Assembly (NCBI GenBank): GCA_027023265.1
Contig: JALVVV010000049.1
Location: forward strand, 124,001 to 188,000
Source: DHVE2 group archaeon
GTDB taxonomy: Archaea > Thermoplasmatota > Thermoplasmata > Thermoplasmatales > Aciduliprofundaceae
Reading direction: 5' to 3'
Length of the DNA: 64,000 bases
The position numbers and the translations under genes were made by a program. The notes below the pieces were generated by a model. It was given only the letters and a program-made list of their open reading frames with translations. It did not search any database and was not told the origin of the DNA. Each line of letters opens with the position of its first letter. Position 1 is the first letter of the stretch. This document shows positions 15,744-24,660 of the stretch, piece after piece.

Positions 15744-18329
15744 ATGCGCGGAGTTGCTTTGTTGGTAGTACTGATAGCGGCACTGGTGATATACTCTTCA
15801 TTGGGAAGCATTCATAACACTAACATTGAAAAGAGCAATGGAAACACGGAAACAAAGGATGTTAATCCATTTGTTACCATCTCCAATGGCAAATTTTATC
15901 TAAACGGAAAAGTTTTCATACCAAAAGGCGTGAATTACTACCCCCGGGATTACGGATGGCAGTACATGTGGGAAAACTTTACGAAAATAGAGGGTGTAAT
16001 AGATGCAGACATGGCAAGAGCAAAGGCACTTGGGGTAAACGTTGTCAGGATAATAATACAGTTCAACGCATTTGGCGGTGGAAATGCCACAAGGGTAAAG
16101 CAAAACCTATCCAAGCTCAATACCATGCTTTCCATACTGGACAAGTATAACATGAAGGCAATAGTCACCCTGCTTGATAAGGAGAGCCCTTTGGATAACA
16201 TGACAGCACAGCTAACACAGGTAAGGACAATAGTCAGCGCTTTTAAAAACGACCCGAGAATTTTCGCCTGGGACCTGCGCAACGAGCCGGACCATTTTTA
16301 CTACAGTAAGAGCTGGACACCACACCTGTCAAAGCCATTCGTGATGGACTACCTTCACACCATACTGAACGAAGTAAAGAAAGATGACCCCAACCATCTT
16401 GTTACCGTTGGTGAGTACGGATGGTACCTTGGAGACAGGCACACGCCCGTAAGCTATCCCGTAAATTACACCTTCAACAACGGCACATACAATGGATGGA
16501 CCGTGAAGTATGGCACATGGGACGCAAGCTCCGGATACCTGGAAGGAGAGAAAGGAGTTATCAAGATTAACGATACATCATGGTGGGACAAAACTGGATA
16601 CACCATATCTCTTAAAATGAAAACAAGCGCTCCTGGCGGCTACAACTGGAATGTGGGCACAATAAGATTTAGATATATAAACGATTCTAATTATTACGCT
16701 GTTATGCTCAAGAAAGACGGGCACATAGAACTTGGAAAAATGCAAAATGGCACCTGGCATTCTTATTTGAACGACACATATACCGGTTTAAACTGTACGG
16801 AGTGGCACGATTTCAAGCTCGTTGTTTTCAGACAGGACATAGAGGTCTACGTTGACGGGGTAAAGTACCTGTACTACTGGGACCCAAATCCCATAAATGA
16901 ATCAGGTAATGTATATGGAGGGATTGCACTGGACGCAGATAATTCCACTGCGGAATTTGATGATGTTAAGGTAAGACTGGGGCCCTCCATTATTGAGGAT
17001 GACATATTCAAAGATGTTGATTTTCCAATGTTCCACTGGTACGATCCGAGCAGCGAGCTCAAGTATGTTCTCAACGCCCTGGAAAACCACACAGATAAGC
17101 CAATATTCATAGAAGAAATAGGGCTGCCCACCGCCGGTACGGGGTGCACGCACAACGAAAGTTCCGTGGCGACCTGGCTATCAAATGTTTTATCCACCGT
17201 GAAAGAATACGATAACGTTTATCCAATGATTTGGATTCTAAACGATTTCTCCCCTGAGGGCATTCCTGGAAGCACCGACCCGAACAGCACCCAGCACTTC
17301 TTTGGGTTATACAGATTAAATTACACCCTGAAACCCAGCGGGGTGGTATTCCGGGACCAGTTCACAGGGACACAGCTAATAAACAACGCTAAATTTGTGT
17401 CCGCATCACATCCAGAAATAATGAATTGCAGCGAAACGGCAAGCGTAAGCATAACGTACAACGATACCGGGGATACGTACTGGAACGCTTCTCGGGATTA
17501 CAGGCTTGGCTCACAACAACCGCATGACAACCAGATTTGGGGCATGGGAAGAGTGTACATGAATCCTTCAACAACCATATACCCCGGCGAAGAATACACA
17601 TTCAAGTTCAACATAACCGCGCCTTCAGTTCCGGGAAAATACTCGTTCTCATGGAGAATGCTCCGTGAGCACGTGGAGTGGTTTGGTGACGAATACGACA
17701 GTTCAATAAAAGTATATGACCCAAATCTGAACACCGTGGTTGATGATGAAATGAATACCATGGCAAACTGGAGCACTGTACAGGGCAGCGCAAGCAATTC
17801 AAATAGCACGATGGATATGAGCGCAAACACGCTTGTCGTCGAAAAAGACAAATGGAGCGATTTTTCAATAAGTTACAGGGGATACGGGATAGCCGGAAGC
17901 AACTGGTCAAGCGGGATTACTTTTGTGAAAGCACATGATACCAGTCTCGATAATTATCTTGGATTCACCCTCCACGATAACGGATTTGCAGAGATATTTT
18001 ACGTGGTAAATGGAAAAGTGCAACACAATGTATCCTACGCCAATACATCATTCAGGCCTTATGAACTCAACACTTACTACATAAGCATCAGTGGAGACAT
18101 AATGAAAGTGTACATTGACGGCACATTGATTTTAACTGCAGATATATCGTACTACCCATACTTTGATTCCACGGACTACATTGGATTCACCACAGACACC
18201 GGAGCAAATATAGACTACGTGGGAATTTACCAAAACGATGTGCCAGAATTCCACGGGGCACTCGTCCCCATGGTTATGCTACTGCTGATAGGCACGGCAG
18301 CAATAAGAAAACTTAAAAATAGAAACTGA
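15744..18329 (+). CDS. Secreted GH5-like glycoside hydrolase with inserted lectin-like domain
   Basis: This 861-residue protein has an N-terminal hydrophobic signal (residues 4-20). A TIM-barrel GH5/GH-A type catalytic domain spans about 42-505, with acid/base Glu181 in WDLRNEP and nucleophile Glu458 in PIFIEEIG. Residues about 240-412 interrupt the barrel and read as a LamG/concanavalin-like sandwich. Residues about 545-650 resemble an NBR1/NEW-type Ig domain (WGMGRVY, PGEEYTF, WRMLREHVEWFG). A second LamG-like domain spans about 665-825. The C-terminus, VPEF at 833-836 then a hydrophobic helix and basic tail, resembles a PEF-CTERM sorting signal. Substrate is not predictable; a beta-glucan or mannan is plausible. 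A TTAAATA box lies about 27 nt upstream. Confidence 0.85.
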   Translation: MRGVALLVVLIAALVIYSSLGSIHNTNIEKSNGNTETKDVNPFVTISNGKFYLNGKVFIPKGVNYYPRDYGWQYMWENFTKIEGVIDADMARAKALGVNVVRIIIQFNAFGGGNATRVKQNLSKLNTMLSILDKYNMKAIVTLLDKESPLDNMTAQLTQVRTIVSAFKNDPRIFAWDLRNEPDHFYYSKSWTPHLSKPFVMDYLHTILNEVKKDDPNHLVTVGEYGWYLGDRHTPVSYPVNYTFNNGTYNGWTVKYGTWDASSGYLEGEKGVIKINDTSWWDKTGYTISLKMKTSAPGGYNWNVGTIRFRYINDSNYYAVMLKKDGHIELGKMQNGTWHSYLNDTYTGLNCTEWHDFKLVVFRQDIEVYVDGVKYLYYWDPNPINESGNVYGGIALDADNSTAEFDDVKVRLGPSIIEDDIFKDVDFPMFHWYDPSSELKYVLNALENHTDKPIFIEEIGLPTAGTGCTHNESSVATWLSNVLSTVKEYDNVYPMIWILNDFSPEGIPGSTDPNSTQHFFGLYRLNYTLKPSGVVFRDQFTGTQLINNAKFVSASHPEIMNCSETASVSITYNDTGDTYWNASRDYRLGSQQPHDNQIWGMGRVYMNPSTTIYPGEEYTFKFNITAPSVPGKYSFSWRMLREHVEWFGDEYDSSIKVYDPNLNTVVDDEMNTMANWSTVQGSASNSNSTMDMSANTLVVEKDKWSDFSISYRGYGIAGSNWSSGITFVKAHDTSLDNYLGFTLHDNGFAEIFYVVNGKVQHNVSYANTSFRPYELNTYYISISGDIMKVYIDGTLILTADISYYPYFDSTDYIGFTTDTGANIDYVGIYQNDVPEFHGALVPMVMLLLIGTAAIRKLKNRN

Positions 18330-18332
18330 AAG

Positions 18333-19454
18333 TCACCAGAATTTCCCCATACTTTCCATGGGGATCGGGCACATTACAATGCGCCGTGCCCAGAGGCAAT
18401 CGGCACAGCTGGGCTCGTTGCCCCAGCAATCTCTTTGAGTGTCGTGAACGTACTGGCAAGCATCTACAAGTGGACAATCGGTGCAAGAAGGATAAATAGA
18501 GTTCTTCACCACAAAACGGAACCATGAGTATTCCCTAGAAGTCCATATATCTTTCAAACTCTGTTTTTTTACATTTCCAAAAGAATGCGCGTAAACCATT
18601 TTTTCGCGGGAATTCACATATTCGGGATATGTGTGCAAAAATCGATAGCATGGTGCAACCTCTCCATCCCAACGTATCACGGAGACTTTTTTCTCAACAA
18701 ACTCGCAATGCCTTTCGGTCCGGATTTCAAATTCTGGAACACGAAGCACAAAGCCATTATAAGAGTTCCTGTGAAGTTCCTCAAGATAGGGGCCAAGAGA
18801 AACGGAGCCGTCGTATAAAATCAGACCGGTATGCTTTTCATTCACAGGAACAATATTGGAAAACAGAAGCGAATCAACATCGTAATCACCCATGATTTTT
18901 GCTATTTTTCCCATCTCCTTGTAATTTTCTTTAGTAAGGACAACTTCCACGCCCACGTGCGGGAGCTCGCTTTTTCTGTTTTTTCTCGCCTTCACAATTT
19001 TATTCAAGCGGTCAATGGTCACCCCGGGGATCACGTGCCCTATTTCCGTGGGCTGCACGGGAAGCGCGTCCAGTGAGAGGAAAATCAGGTCAACAGGAAG
19101 TTTCACCAATTCTTCTATTCTCTCATCACTGAGGAAAAAACCGTTGGTGGATATCCCCAGCGCATATCCTCTTTTTTTCACCTCCCGGACCATATCCATG
19201 AACCGCGGGTGAACCGTAGGTTCTCCGATACCACCAAAATAAATCATTCGAAGCTCGGGAAACTCAGCGGCATCGTCTAAAATTTTTAAGAAGAGTTCGA
19301 AGGGCATATCCCCCTCTTCATCTAACCAGTGCTGCTTAAAACACATCTCGCACCGGAGATTGCACCGATTGGTTATCTCCAAGTACAGATATCTCATATC
19401 TGGCTCTTCAGGTATGTTAATTATCACGTTATCTAAATGAAATTTGTGCATCAT
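18333..19454 (-). CDS. Radical SAM/SPASM maturase of the tungsten cofactor oxidoreductase cassette
   Basis: This 373-residue protein has the radical SAM motif CNLRCEMC near residue 32 and a cysteine-rich C-terminal SPASM region (SCTDCPLVDACQYVH, CWGNEPSCADC) for auxiliary iron-sulphur clusters. Radical SAM proteins of this kind occur beside aldehyde:ferredoxin oxidoreductases and small MoaD proteins and are thought to mature the tungstopterin enzyme. The start overlaps the MoaD-like gene by four bases. Its 3' end lies 3 nt from that of the convergent hydrolase gene. The maturase role is from family context, not from visible substrate residues. Confidence 0.85.
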   Translation of the reverse strand: MMHKFHLDNVIINIPEEPDMRYLYLEITNRCNLRCEMCFKQHWLDEEGDMPFELFLKILDDAAEFPELRMIYFGGIGEPTVHPRFMDMVREVKKRGYALGISTNGFFLSDERIEELVKLPVDLIFLSLDALPVQPTEIGHVIPGVTIDRLNKIVKARKNRKSELPHVGVEVVLTKENYKEMGKIAKIMGDYDVDSLLFSNIVPVNEKHTGLILYDGSVSLGPYLEELHRNSYNGFVLRVPEFEIRTERHCEFVEKKVSVIRWDGEVAPCYRFLHTYPEYVNSREKMVYAHSFGNVKKQSLKDIWTSREYSWFRFVVKNSIYPSCTDCPLVDACQYVHDTQRDCWGNEPSCADCLWARRIVMCPIPMESMGKFW

Positions 19455-19705
19455 CCACCACCCGCTGGGGGAAATACGGATACTATGTCTTCATCATTTA
19501 TTTCAGTTTTGTAACCATCCATATCCAATATGTTACGTCCGTTGACCAAAATCATATTTCTTCCCTCTACTTCATTTTTAAACTCGTCGCCGAAAATTTC
19601 GTAAAGACGATGCAAAAGCTCGCCAACATTTTTCACATTTTTTATTTCAATCTCCCTTTTGCCGGTAATATCTCGGAGCGTTGCAAAAAATTTCACGATG
19701 GCCAT
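19451..19705 (-). CDS. MoaD/ThiS-like ubiquitin-fold sulphur carrier
   Basis: This 84-residue beta-grasp protein starts MAIVKFFATLRDITGK and ends PPAGGG; the C-terminal Gly-Gly is the thiocarboxylation site of MoaD-type sulphur carriers for molybdopterin or tungstopterin. ATG 19705 is chosen because an ATTTAAAT TATA box sits about 28 nt upstream, inside the end of the AOR gene; a longer frame from 19714 adds three residues. It is coupled to the radical SAM gene and follows the AOR gene, indicating a dedicated sulphur donor for that cofactor. Confidence 0.9.
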   Translation of the reverse strand: MAIVKFFATLRDITGKREIEIKNVKNVGELLHRLYEIFGDEFKNEVEGRNMILVNGRNILDMDGYKTEINDEDIVSVFPPAGGG

Positions 19706-19730
19706 GTATATCAAAAAAGAAAAAATGAAT

Positions 19731-21548
19731 TTAAATGTATTCCTCCAGCCCTAACTCTTTCAATTTCTCCCCTGGAATCGTGCCATCCTCGTTCCAGCCG
19801 CGGAGCGCGTAGTACCTCGGAAGCATCTCTTTGAGACGCACAACATGACCTTTATTCGGCCCTTCAGGCATGGGCTCATCTGTTAGCCTTTTTGGTAGCG
19901 TGTCCTCTTCCAGCGGGTTCAATCCTGCTTTGAGATTGAACAGACGCTCTGCGTTCCAAATCTTTTCACCTATTTTGAGCCATTCTTCCGTGCTCATGTT
20001 GAATCCGAAGGCTGCATTGAGCAAATCGCGGTAATCATCCGCTCCGAGTCCAAAGGTGGTGAAAACGCACAGGCCAGCGGCGTCAATAACTGCCGTCAAA
20101 TCCTGGAAGAGTATGAGCATTTTCACCTTATCGTCGCTTATGTCGTGCGGGTCCATCTTGTAAGGATATCCTAAAATCTCGGGGCTGATGAGATAGGCTT
20201 TTATGTGATCCCCTCCGCGATTATCCGTGGCGTAACCCAATCCGTGTCCCTCCGCTCCGCGAGGGTCATACGCGGGCAGCTCTTGCTTCTTAACGCCCAT
20301 GAAGCAATCCACGCACCCGTACTTCTCCGCAAGGCGATACCCTCCTTCCGCAAGAACCTCGCCAAAGCCTTCGCGCTTTGCAAGTTTGGATATATAATAG
20401 TGTATTACTTCCGTGTTTCCCCATCTAAATGGTGGTGCATCACCCAAATCCTCCTGTGTAAGCAATCCCCTGTCATATAATTCCATAGCAGTTGCCAGTG
20501 TTCCTCCGGTGGATATAGTGTCCAGACCATAATCGTCGCATAGATGGTTCGCTTCGATTATTGAAGCCAAATCGTTTATACCCAGATTCGCTCCAAGTGC
20601 CCACAGGCTTTCGTATTCCGGTCCCTCCGTCTCGCCAACAGTCTCCGTATCATTCACGCGACCGCACCCTATTGGACAGGCGTAGCACGGCTTGTTTCTC
20701 TTTAAATATTTCTTGGCCATTGCCTCACCGCTCTGCTCTTCCGCATACTTGAATTGTCCATACCGGAAATTCATCGTCGGATACAATCCGTTCTGATTGA
20801 TTATGTTCACCAAAACCGCCGTGCCAAATGACGGCAGACCTTTTCCAGCAACGGCATCGTTCTTCAGAATCTCCGTCTTTTCCCGGACCACCGAAATGAA
20901 CTTGCTTCTGTCAATAACCTCCACTCTTTTATGCCCTCTCACGACTATCGCTTTAAGTTTTTTAGAGCCCATAACAGCTCCGACTCCGCCTCTACCAGCG
21001 GCGCGGTGCCCGTTGTTCATTACCGCTGCAAATCTAACAAGATTCTCCCCTGCAGGCCCTATTGATGCGATTTGCACGTGCTTGTCCCCGAACTCTTCCG
21101 TCAATATTTTTTCCGTTTCTCCAACTCTCTTGCCCCATACGTGCGACGCGTCCTTCAATTCCACTTTGTCATCCTCTATGCGCAAATATACGGGCTTATC
21201 GCTCTTTCCTTCCACGATAATAGCGTCCCATCCCGCCATTTTAAGTTCCGCACCGAAAAATCCACCGGAGTTTGCTATCGCAATGTATCCCGTGAGCGGG
21301 CTTTTGGTTATGACCATGTATCTCCCGCCCGTGGGCGCAGTCGTTCCAGTGAGAGCCCCCGTGGAGAAAATCATTTTGTTTTCTTTACTCAGCGGGTCCG
21401 CCTTTGGGTCCATCTCTTTCAAAAGATAATGTATTCCGAATCCTCTCGTTCCGAGCCATTTCTTCACAAAATCTTCTCCGAATTCTTCCGTTTTTATTTC
21501 TCCCGTGCTCAAGTTCACTCTCAATATTTTGCCCCAGTACCCATACAT
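19731..21548 (-). CDS. aor: Tungsten-containing aldehyde:ferredoxin oxidoreductase
   Basis: This 605-residue enzyme is of the AOR family, which oxidises aldehydes to acids with ferredoxin, using bis-tungstopterin and one [4Fe-4S] cluster. It starts MYGYWGKILRVNLSTG, like characterised AORs. Cluster ligands are visible as CYACPIGC and the late Cys in AAGLCVF. Pterin-binding segments GRGGVGAVMGSKKLKAI and DPRGAEGHGLGYATDNRGG are intact. The second of two adjacent ATGs (21548) best fits the AGGAAGGTGAT site. It leads a cassette with MoaD and radical SAM genes. The aldehyde substrate may come from 2-oxoacid metabolism, but this cannot be told from sequence. Confidence 0.93.
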   Translation of the reverse strand: MYGYWGKILRVNLSTGEIKTEEFGEDFVKKWLGTRGFGIHYLLKEMDPKADPLSKENKMIFSTGALTGTTAPTGGRYMVITKSPLTGYIAIANSGGFFGAELKMAGWDAIIVEGKSDKPVYLRIEDDKVELKDASHVWGKRVGETEKILTEEFGDKHVQIASIGPAGENLVRFAAVMNNGHRAAGRGGVGAVMGSKKLKAIVVRGHKRVEVIDRSKFISVVREKTEILKNDAVAGKGLPSFGTAVLVNIINQNGLYPTMNFRYGQFKYAEEQSGEAMAKKYLKRNKPCYACPIGCGRVNDTETVGETEGPEYESLWALGANLGINDLASIIEANHLCDDYGLDTISTGGTLATAMELYDRGLLTQEDLGDAPPFRWGNTEVIHYYISKLAKREGFGEVLAEGGYRLAEKYGCVDCFMGVKKQELPAYDPRGAEGHGLGYATDNRGGDHIKAYLISPEILGYPYKMDPHDISDDKVKMLILFQDLTAVIDAAGLCVFTTFGLGADDYRDLLNAAFGFNMSTEEWLKIGEKIWNAERLFNLKAGLNPLEEDTLPKRLTDEPMPEGPNKGHVVRLKEMLPRYYALRGWNEDGTIPGEKLKELGLEEYI

Positions 21549-21684
21549 CATATCACCTTCCTGCCATTGTATATCATGGAACATACCTAATGTACTTTTC
21601 CACATGTAAACTAAAGCATAACGGATTACAAAATAAAAACAGAGTCAAGGAAAGTTTAATACAGTCCTCGAAATACCTATCCCC

Positions 21685-22572
21685 GTGAAACTGGAAGATT
21701 TAGGAGAACGCAGGGCAATAGACATGATATGGGATGCCATTGGTAAGAAAGTAGATTACGATGACTGTGCGGTGATTGATGATGGAAAACATTACCTGCT
21801 CCTGACCACGGACTATGTTGGAGAGGAAACGCACTTCACAGGGAACGTTAATCCTCAAGTACTGGGCAGTTTCATAGCGGCTGTAAATTTAAGTGACATA
21901 GCAGCGATGGGCGGCACCCCTGAATTTTTCATGCTATCCTCCTTCATGCCAGGAGACACGCATTTTGATTTTGCAAAGGAGCTAATCACCGGAATGCAAT
22001 CTATGTTAGAGAGATACAATGTCACATACTTGGGCGGAGATTTCAAAAAAGCAAAAATGATAGGTTTTTCTGGATTTGCGGTCGGAAGGGTATTGAAGGA
22101 AAACATACTCAGGAGAAAAGGCGCAAAGATTGGTGATGTGATATACGTAACCGCCCCAATGGGAAAAAACGCTGCATCTTACTTCCTCTGGAAAGCAGGA
22201 TTGGGCGATTTTGAACCCGTGTTGGAAGTGGAACCCCGCGTTAATGAAGGGAAAAAACTCGCTGGCAAAGCGCACTCGTGCATGGACACTTCCGATGGAT
22301 TGATTGCCAGCATGTTTCAGATGCAGGAAATAAATAACCTTGGATTTTCAATTGACCTTGATTCCGTACCCCTGCACCCGCTTGCCATTGAGGTTATAGA
22401 AGACTTGAAAATATCCATCACTGACCTTCTAAATTTTGGCGGGGACTACGAGCTTGTATATACTGCATCCAGCAAAATTTTAGGATATGAAATAGGAGAG
22501 GTAGTAGGGGAAAAGATAGATTATGGAGGCAAGGGTTATGAAAGCTTTGGCAAGGTACTGGACCAGGCTTGA
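21685..22572 (+). CDS. thiL: Thiamine-monophosphate kinase
   Basis: This 295-residue kinase makes thiamine diphosphate, the cofactor of the Por complex upstream. PurM-like features are DDCAVID near residue 26, TTDYVGEETHF, NLSDIAAMGG, SCMDTSDGL and the C-terminal GGDYELVYT. The start is GTG at 21685, with no better ATG. Its last 35 bases overlap the start of the next radical SAM gene, suggesting co-translation. It diverges from aor over a 136-nt AT-rich spacer. Confidence 0.93.
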   Translation: MKLEDLGERRAIDMIWDAIGKKVDYDDCAVIDDGKHYLLLTTDYVGEETHFTGNVNPQVLGSFIAAVNLSDIAAMGGTPEFFMLSSFMPGDTHFDFAKELITGMQSMLERYNVTYLGGDFKKAKMIGFSGFAVGRVLKENILRRKGAKIGDVIYVTAPMGKNAASYFLWKAGLGDFEPVLEVEPRVNEGKKLAGKAHSCMDTSDGLIASMFQMQEINNLGFSIDLDSVPLHPLAIEVIEDLKISITDLLNFGGDYELVYTASSKILGYEIGEVVGEKIDYGGKGYESFGKVLDQA

Positions 22573-23545
22573 AGGTAAAAAGGTAAGATGCGAACTGTGT
22601 CCACACAGGTGCATTTTAGATGAGGGACAGGTTGGGATTTGCAGGGTCAGAAAGAATATAGGTGGAAAACTTTACACGCTCAATTACGGAACGGTATCAT
22701 CAATGGCTGTTGACCCGATAGAAAAAAAACCACTCTTCCACTTTAAACCGGGTTCTCGCATATTCTCGGTATCCACGGTGGGCTGCAATTTGAGATGCAA
22801 ACACTGTCAGAACTGGGAGATAAGCCAGGTCGGACCAGAATACCCGTACACGAGAGATTTCAAAGCTTCAGCCGTGGTAAAGCTCGCTGAGGAGCAAGGG
22901 AGCGAGGGAATTGCGTTCACGTACAACGAACCAACCATATGGCACGAATTCTCGGTAGAGGTGGCAAAAATAGCAAAGAAAAGGGGAATGTACAACGTGT
23001 ACGTTACAAATGGGTACATACAGGAAGAGCCACTGAAAGAGTTAGTAAATTACATAGACGCTTTCAACATAGACATAAAGGCATTTACAAATGAATTTTA
23101 TATCAAAATAACCGGAGGAACCCTACAGCCAGTTCTAAGAACAGCAGAATTCGTACACCATTCTGGCAAGCATCTGGAGCTCACATATCTCATAATTCCC
23201 CGTTTAAACGATGAGCCAGAAGAAATAAGAAAATTTGCAGAGTGGGTCAACTCCATATCTCCTGAAATTCCCGTTCATTTTTCAAGGTTTTACCCAACAT
23301 ACAAGCTCACAGACAGAAAAGAGACTCCCTTGAAGACCGTTCACAACGCTTACAAAATTGCCAAGGACATTGGATTAGAATACGTTTACCTTGGAAATAC
23401 CTGGGAGCCAGAGTACGAGAGTACATACTGTCCAAATTGCGGCAACCTGTTAATAAAAAGAGAGTTTTACGACACTAAAATCACCGGACTCACACCGGAG
23501 GGAAGGTGCAGCAAGTGCGGCAAGAAAATAAACATAGTACTTTAA
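22538..23545 (+). CDS. amrS: AmmeMemoRadiSam-system radical SAM protein
   Basis: This 335-residue protein has the radical SAM motif CNLRCKHCQNWE, a preceding N-terminal Cys set (CELCPHRC, GICRV) and a C-terminal zinc-ribbon-like pair (CPNCGNLL, CSKCGKK). These features define the PflA-like AmrS family that travels with AMMECR1 and Memo proteins; the reaction is not established to my knowledge. ATG 22538 is chosen because GGAGG lies 8 nt before it. It overlaps the end of thiL. The partner AMMECR1 and Memo genes are not in this window. Confidence 0.85.
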   Translation: MKALARYWTRLEGKKVRCELCPHRCILDEGQVGICRVRKNIGGKLYTLNYGTVSSMAVDPIEKKPLFHFKPGSRIFSVSTVGCNLRCKHCQNWEISQVGPEYPYTRDFKASAVVKLAEEQGSEGIAFTYNEPTIWHEFSVEVAKIAKKRGMYNVYVTNGYIQEEPLKELVNYIDAFNIDIKAFTNEFYIKITGGTLQPVLRTAEFVHHSGKHLELTYLIIPRLNDEPEEIRKFAEWVNSISPEIPVHFSRFYPTYKLTDRKETPLKTVHNAYKIAKDIGLEYVYLGNTWEPEYESTYCPNCGNLLIKREFYDTKITGLTPEGRCSKCGKKINIVL

Positions 23546-23567
23546 TTTATTTTTAATTCCCATACAT

Positions 23568-24473
23568 TCATCTTGCTTTTTTGCTAACTGCCCCGTATGT
23601 TTTCGCATCCATGTTATCTGCATGAGCCACTATCACCGCCTCGGGAGTGGATGGGTCCCTTGCTGAACCCCAGCCCATAGCAATCATGTCATGATGACTC
23701 AGTATTATGTGAATCAGCTCTTTTTTCAATTTCAAGGGAAAATCCTCAATCTCATCTATTTTTCTGCTCACCATCTCTGCACCCATGTAAATATGCCCGA
23801 GCATTTTTCCGTCGTTACTGTACTCTATTGTAGAGGTAAATTCGTATTCCCAAACCTTCCCTATATCGTGAAGAAGAGCCCCTGCAGTAACAAGGTCAAC
23901 ATCTACCGTGGGATAAAGAGCCGCAACGGTCCTGGCAATTTTTGTAACATTGAGAGTATGATGTAGCAACCCGTGAATTCCTGCAGAATGGAATTTCTGG
24001 GAGGCAGTGGCAATGTAAAATTTATCCCAGAACTCACCGCTGAACACATTGTTAAGAAGGGCTTTAAGGTACCTGTTTTCCACAGCACTAATAATAGAAA
24101 AAAACTCATCTTTCATATCTTCAGCGTTCACATTCAACCATGGCAACTCGTCTATGGACATCAAACAATCATTCAGATCATAATCATCAATTGGTTTTAT
24201 AAAATTATTGAATTTTTTACTTACGCTTATGTAGGGCACCCCGTTACCTCTATTCGCGGTAACATGTCCACGAATGATAACGCACTTTGTATCTTTCAAA
24301 GAATCGTAAAGGGATTTCAAATCCTCATCTTCATTTCCCCAGTAGGTCACGGTTATTTCATCTAAGTACTTATCCCTGATTTTGAGCACCATTCTCTTCC
24401 CACCATCGTATTCTTTGGGTTCTTGAATGTTCACAAGGGCATATTTTCCCTCGATGTTGTCGTTTAAACGCAT
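23568..24473 (-). CDS. OB-fold / HD-domain protein (YhaM-like 3'-5' exoribonuclease family)
   Basis: This protein of about 301 residues has an N-terminal OB-like nucleic-acid-binding region (about 1-95) and a C-terminal HD phosphohydrolase domain. Metal ligands are visible: H in GIHGLLHHTLNV, HD in GALLHDIGK, H in GHIYMGAE and the HHD of ILSHHD. The same architecture occurs in Bacillus YhaM, a 3'-5' exoribonuclease. ATG 24473 fits a TATATC box about 30 nt upstream; ATGs at 24494 and 24515 are possible but sit too close to that box. Activity on RNA or DNA is inference. Confidence 0.8.
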   Translation of the reverse strand: MRLNDNIEGKYALVNIQEPKEYDGGKRMVLKIRDKYLDEITVTYWGNEDEDLKSLYDSLKDTKCVIIRGHVTANRGNGVPYISVSKKFNNFIKPIDDYDLNDCLMSIDELPWLNVNAEDMKDEFFSIISAVENRYLKALLNNVFSGEFWDKFYIATASQKFHSAGIHGLLHHTLNVTKIARTVAALYPTVDVDLVTAGALLHDIGKVWEYEFTSTIEYSNDGKMLGHIYMGAEMVSRKIDEIEDFPLKLKKELIHIILSHHDMIAMGWGSARDPSTPEAVIVAHADNMDAKTYGAVSKKAR

Positions 24474-24660
24474 ATCCCTTATCCTCTTACTCATAAAAAG
24501 ATATATGCAGCACATTACAAATAATTTTCACATTTGATCGACATATGGCTTCTCAGATAAATGATTTATTGAAATTATTAGGCATCCCCATATCTTTATA
24601 CGAGATTGCGCATATCCTACCGTGGTAATATTTCCCACTAAAAACAGGCACGGTGATTAA

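Noticed and set aside
20797-21429. 210-codon plus-strand frame opposite the AOR gene
   Set aside because: Composition follows the complement of conserved AOR codons, and there is no start signal or family match.
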